Source of the DNA: JAHEEL01 sp963700375
GTDB taxonomy: Bacteria > Actinomycetota > Acidimicrobiia > Spongiisociales > UBA5794
Assembly (NCBI GenBank): GCA_963700375.1
Contig: CAVOXF010000002.1
Location: forward strand, 310,001 to 374,000
Length of the DNA stretch: 64,000 bases
Direction: 5' to 3'
Each line of letters begins with the position of its first letter. Within the stretch, counting starts at the first letter, position 1. The notes beneath the pieces were generated by a model. That model ran no database searches and was not told the origin of the DNA. It was given only the letters and a program-made list of their open reading frames with translations. Positions 62,033-64,000 of the stretch are shown piece by piece. A program made the position numbers and the translations under genes.

Positions 62033-62098
62033 CGCCGCGAACCCAGGGTTCTCCACCTTCTATGTGGCGCTGTGGGCCCACAGAATCGGAGGCGGCGC
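62033..62098. repeat. Half copy of the 131-bp palindromic element
   Basis: CGCCGCGAACCCAGGGTTCTCC... to GGAGGCGGCGC is nearly identical to the reverse complement of 15814-15877 (about 59 of 64 positions by eye). The inner breakpoint leads straight into decayed dps/fur sequence. Confidence 0.88.
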
Positions 62099-62449
62099 AA
62101 CCCAGACCGCTGCGGAACTCCGGCCAACGTTGATCGGCCTCAACGACCTGCACCTCATCGGCAAGCAGGCCCAGTGGCCCGCGCCTCGGTGTTCAACGTC
62201 CTCGACGACTTCACATCGGCGGGCATCGTGACCGCGGCGTCAGCCGATCCGGGGGCTGCCCGGTATGAACTCTCGGACGTGCGCCACGACCATTTCGTTT
62301 GCCGCATCTACGGGACGATCCAGGATGTTCGACGCACGATCGCAGTCGAGGACCTCGTCCTCGACACTGATGCCGGGCGTGCCGAGGACACCCACGTCGT
62401 GTACTGCGGCTCATGCGCCGATTGTCTGGACCGCACTACCTCATGGGGC
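62099..62449 (+). pseudogene. Decayed Dps/Fur relic
   Basis: In the frame of 62115 a short stretch ELRPTLIGLNDLHLIGKQAQW matches the ferroxidase-helix region of Dps (usual LxDLxxLxxKQAHWN). After about 62170 the frame of 62171 reads ARASVFNVLDDFTSAGIV, then RHDHFVCRIYGTIQDV and VVYCGSCADCL, which is a Fur/PerR C-terminal part with one metal Cys replaced (CxxCG became CRIYG). No N-terminal HTH or start is present. The relic runs in frame into the acetyltransferase gene but that is probably chance. Confidence 0.7.
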
Positions 62450-62497
62450 CGTGCCTCCGTGTGCGGCGAGTCGACCGACCGTCACTACGATCGCATC

Positions 62498-63010
62498 ATG
62501 AACGTCCACATTCGCCCGGCGCGCGCGGCCGACCTCGTTCGCATCAACGAGATCTATGACCACACGGTCGTCGACTCGCACATCTCGTTCGACCTCGAAC
62601 CATGGGACCTGGAGCGACGCACGGAGTGGTGGACGCACTACGGCGATACCGGCCCGTACCGGGTCTTCGTCGCCGAAGTGGATGGGTACGTCGTGGGCAT
62701 CGCATACAGCAGCCAGTTCCGGGAGAAGGCGGCGTATCGGTCGTCGGTGGAGACGACGGTTGTCGTTGACCCCGGGTTCCGTGCTTCCGGCATCGGCCGC
62801 CGCCTCCTCGTTGCGGTGCTCGATACCGTGCAGACCGAGGGTGTCCACCGTGCCTATGCCGTAGTGACGCTGCCGAATGAGGCCTCGATCGGTATCCACG
62901 AGGCGCTCGGCTACCGCTTGGTCGGCACACTCGATGAGGTCGGATTCAAGGCCGGCACCTATTGGACGACCGCCATCCTCGAGAAGCGGCTCGATGAGGA
63001 TGGTGAGTGA
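62498..63010 (+). CDS. GNAT N-acetyltransferase (PAT/Bar-like)
   Basis: 170 residues. IRPARAADLVRINEIYDHTV and TEWWTHYGDTGPYRVFVAE are typical of the phosphinothricin-acetyltransferase branch; acetyl-CoA loop is VDPGFRASGIGRRLLVAVL; VGFKAGTYWTTAILEK ends the domain. Natural substrates include methionine sulfone-like amines; resistance cannot be assumed. ATG 62498 is the family start. Confidence 0.9.
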   Translation: MNVHIRPARAADLVRINEIYDHTVVDSHISFDLEPWDLERRTEWWTHYGDTGPYRVFVAEVDGYVVGIAYSSQFREKAAYRSSVETTVVVDPGFRASGIGRRLLVAVLDTVQTEGVHRAYAVVTLPNEASIGIHEALGYRLVGTLDEVGFKAGTYWTTAILEKRLDEDGE

Positions 63011-63045
63011 TCGCGAGCCGCCCAAGGTCGGGTAGGTTTCTCGGT

Positions 63046-63137
63046 GGAGGCGTCCGGATGCCTGGTGGGTCCCTCGGTCTTCAAAACCGATGAGGGTGCG
63101 AGAGCGCCCTGGCGGGTTCGATTCCCGTCCGCCTCCG
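63046..63137 (+). tRNA. selC: tRNA-Sec (selenocysteine), anticodon TCA
   Basis: 92 nt to the discriminator G; CCA is not encoded. The acceptor pairs GGAGGCG with CGCCTCC; anticodon stem TCGGT/ACCGA holds loop CTTCAAA with TCA at 63081-63083; the long variable arm AGGGTGC/GCGCCCT has a GAGA loop; the T arm is (G)GCGGG-TTCGATT-CCCGT(C). Acceptor plus T stem can be drawn as 13 bp, the tRNA-Sec rule. It decodes UGA once charged with Ser and converted to Sec. SelA and SelB genes are not in the window. Confidence 0.97.
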
Positions 63138-63325
63138 CGAAAGGACCGCTCGCTAGACGCGGGCGGCGAAAGCCATGTGCTGTGCGGGTCGAAGCCTGCG
63201 GGTCGAAGCCGTCGGGCCGTTCGTCCCTGGCGCAGCGCCGGGCAAACGACATACGGTGCACCCATGCAAAGCGGTCAGGTCGGTTTCGTTGGTGATGTCT
63301 TCGTCGCCATGACGGGTGCGTTCGC

Positions 63326-63928
63326 GTGACGGCGCCTCTCGAATCGCGCAGCGGAGGCGTGCCGCCGCCATGGCCCGACGGGAACCCCGACGTCATTCCC
63401 ACCGGGAGCCCCCGCGGCTGGAAGCGGGCGAGGCTCGCAACCGATGGCGAGGTGCACACCGCCGCGCTGTATTCCGATGAACCCGTTGACCTCTGGTCGG
63501 TCACCGACGCCGCGTTCTGCCACATGGGCGGCAACCCGTTCGAACCAGGCCACCTCCAGCACTGCAAATGTGGTCTGCGCGTCTGGGACTCCAGGGCAAG
63601 GCTCGACCGGGACCTCTCGTGCGGGATCTACGCAACGATCCTCCCCATCGCGGTGTTGTGTGCCGTCGTGTGGCAGCCGCCGAGCGTCAAGGAAGAGCGC
63701 TGCCGACGCGTCGCTCGGGCCGAACTGATCGGGGTGTCGGTGCGGAACTACTGCATGCACTGTGCGCGGAGGGGCGTCCGCGGGCTCGTCAACGGGCGAG
63801 CGCTGGGGCGGCACACCTACGAGTTGTGGACGTCCTGCGAAACGTGCGCTGACGACACCTGGATCTCGATCGAAGATGCCGCGAAGAGCCTCGGTGTTCC
63901 GATCCGGGTCGATCCCTGGCTGCCGTAG
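63326..63928 (+). CDS. Hypothetical Cys-rich protein near selC
   Basis: 200 residues from GTG 63326. Cysteines appear as AFCHMGG, HCKCGLRVW, NYCMHCARRG and SCETCAD, suggesting one or two zinc sites. No membrane segment is certain (ATILPIAVLCAVVW is hydrophobic but short). No family recognised. It begins 188 nt after tRNA-Sec on the same strand. Confidence 0.68.
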   Translation: MTAPLESRSGGVPPPWPDGNPDVIPTGSPRGWKRARLATDGEVHTAALYSDEPVDLWSVTDAAFCHMGGNPFEPGHLQHCKCGLRVWDSRARLDRDLSCGIYATILPIAVLCAVVWQPPSVKEERCRRVARAELIGVSVRNYCMHCARRGVRGLVNGRALGRHTYELWTSCETCADDTWISIEDAAKSLGVPIRVDPWLP

Positions 63929-63947
63929 AGCCTCCCGGCCTGCCGCG

Positions 63948-63953
63948 TACACT
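63948..63953 (+). promoter_or_regulatory. -10 box TACACT (leaderless)
   Basis: TACACT ends 6 nt before ATG 63960. Confidence 0.5.
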
Positions 63954-63959
63954 TGCGGT

Positions 63960-64000
63960 ATGGATGCTCCGCGATCTCGGACGACCAGGGTGTTTCTCGT
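63960..64000 (+). CDS. Start of a gene truncated by the window edge
   Basis: Only MDAPRSRTTRVFLV is visible. The promoter spacing supports a true start; no function can be given. Confidence 0.5.
   Translation, partial: MDAPRSRTTRVFL

Noticed and set aside
1..64000. CRISPR arrays, rRNA genes, insertion sequences
   Set aside because: None seen; the repeats found are few, palindromic and not regularly spaced.

Overview
The window is high-GC, gene-dense chromosomal DNA with a free-living actinobacterial character: DivIVA/Wag31-like and HbhA-like proteins, excisionase-type HTH, Thr-rich lipoprotein linkers, many GTG/TTG starts, frequent ATGA/GTGA stop-start overlaps and many starts preceded by a -10 TANNNT box only 6-10 nt upstream (leaderless mRNAs). 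An uncultured Actinomycetota, perhaps class Acidimicrobiia, is my best guess; this is inference from gene content, not from a marker gene. There are no prophages, IS elements or CRISPR arrays. Repeats are limited to two small families of palindromic interspersed elements.

Layout. 1-4.5 kb: two tandem MoeA paralogues and a tungsten-type aldehyde ferredoxin oxidoreductase. 4.6-7.2 kb: MscL, an SPFH/NfeD membrane pair and its PadR regulator. 7.4-11.5 kb: an odd Thr-linked lipoprotein, an alpha-oxoamine synthase and a polytopic orphan histidine kinase. 11.5-26 kb: ClpB, small membrane proteins, an antiporter, ParA, CapA-like lipoprotein, pyruvate phosphate dikinase. 26-32 kb: DivIVA-like protein, MobA-like protein, an HbhA-like protein with its XRE regulator, and an acyltransferase/epimerase pair. 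32-40 kb: DAHP synthase, prephenate dehydrogenase, a carboxylate-amine ligase, NAD synthetase and a class IV PLP enzyme. 41-44 kb: MgtE, SelD and a 2Fe-2S ferredoxin. 44-49 kb: alpha/beta hydrolases and heme A/O synthesis (ctaA, ctaB). 49-56 kb: a DAHP synthase-like/chorismate mutase fusion behind a Tyr/Phe attenuator, Tag, GpsA, PIN-PhoH and HflX. 56-61.5 kb: a complete branched-chain amino-acid-type ABC importer. 61.6-64 kb: a CBS protein, a repeat, a Dps/Fur relic, an acetyltransferase and the selenocysteine tRNA gene.

Three themes connect the genes. (i) Selenium: selD at 42.6-43.6 kb reads through an in-frame TGA at its catalytic position (Sec15) followed by a SECIS-like hairpin, and tRNA-Sec (anticodon TCA) lies at 63.05 kb, so the genome uses selenocysteine and SelD is itself a selenoprotein. 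(ii) Tungsten/molybdenum: AOR plus two MoeA proteins, the arrangement expected when one MoeA serves Mo and the other W. (iii) Aromatic amino acids: an intact DAHP synthase next to tyrA, and a second protein in which a DAHP-synthase fold that has lost its metal and phosphate ligands is fused to an intact-looking chorismate mutase. The latter is preceded by a 25-residue leader peptide rich in Tyr/Phe and by mutually exclusive hairpins typical of transcription attenuation.

The most unusual observations are the selenoprotein SelD, the Tyr/Phe attenuator with the pseudoenzyme-chorismate mutase fusion, the oxoamine synthase/sensor kinase pair that recalls alpha-hydroxyketone signalling, and a LivH permease carrying an extracytoplasmic beta-sandwich-like domain.
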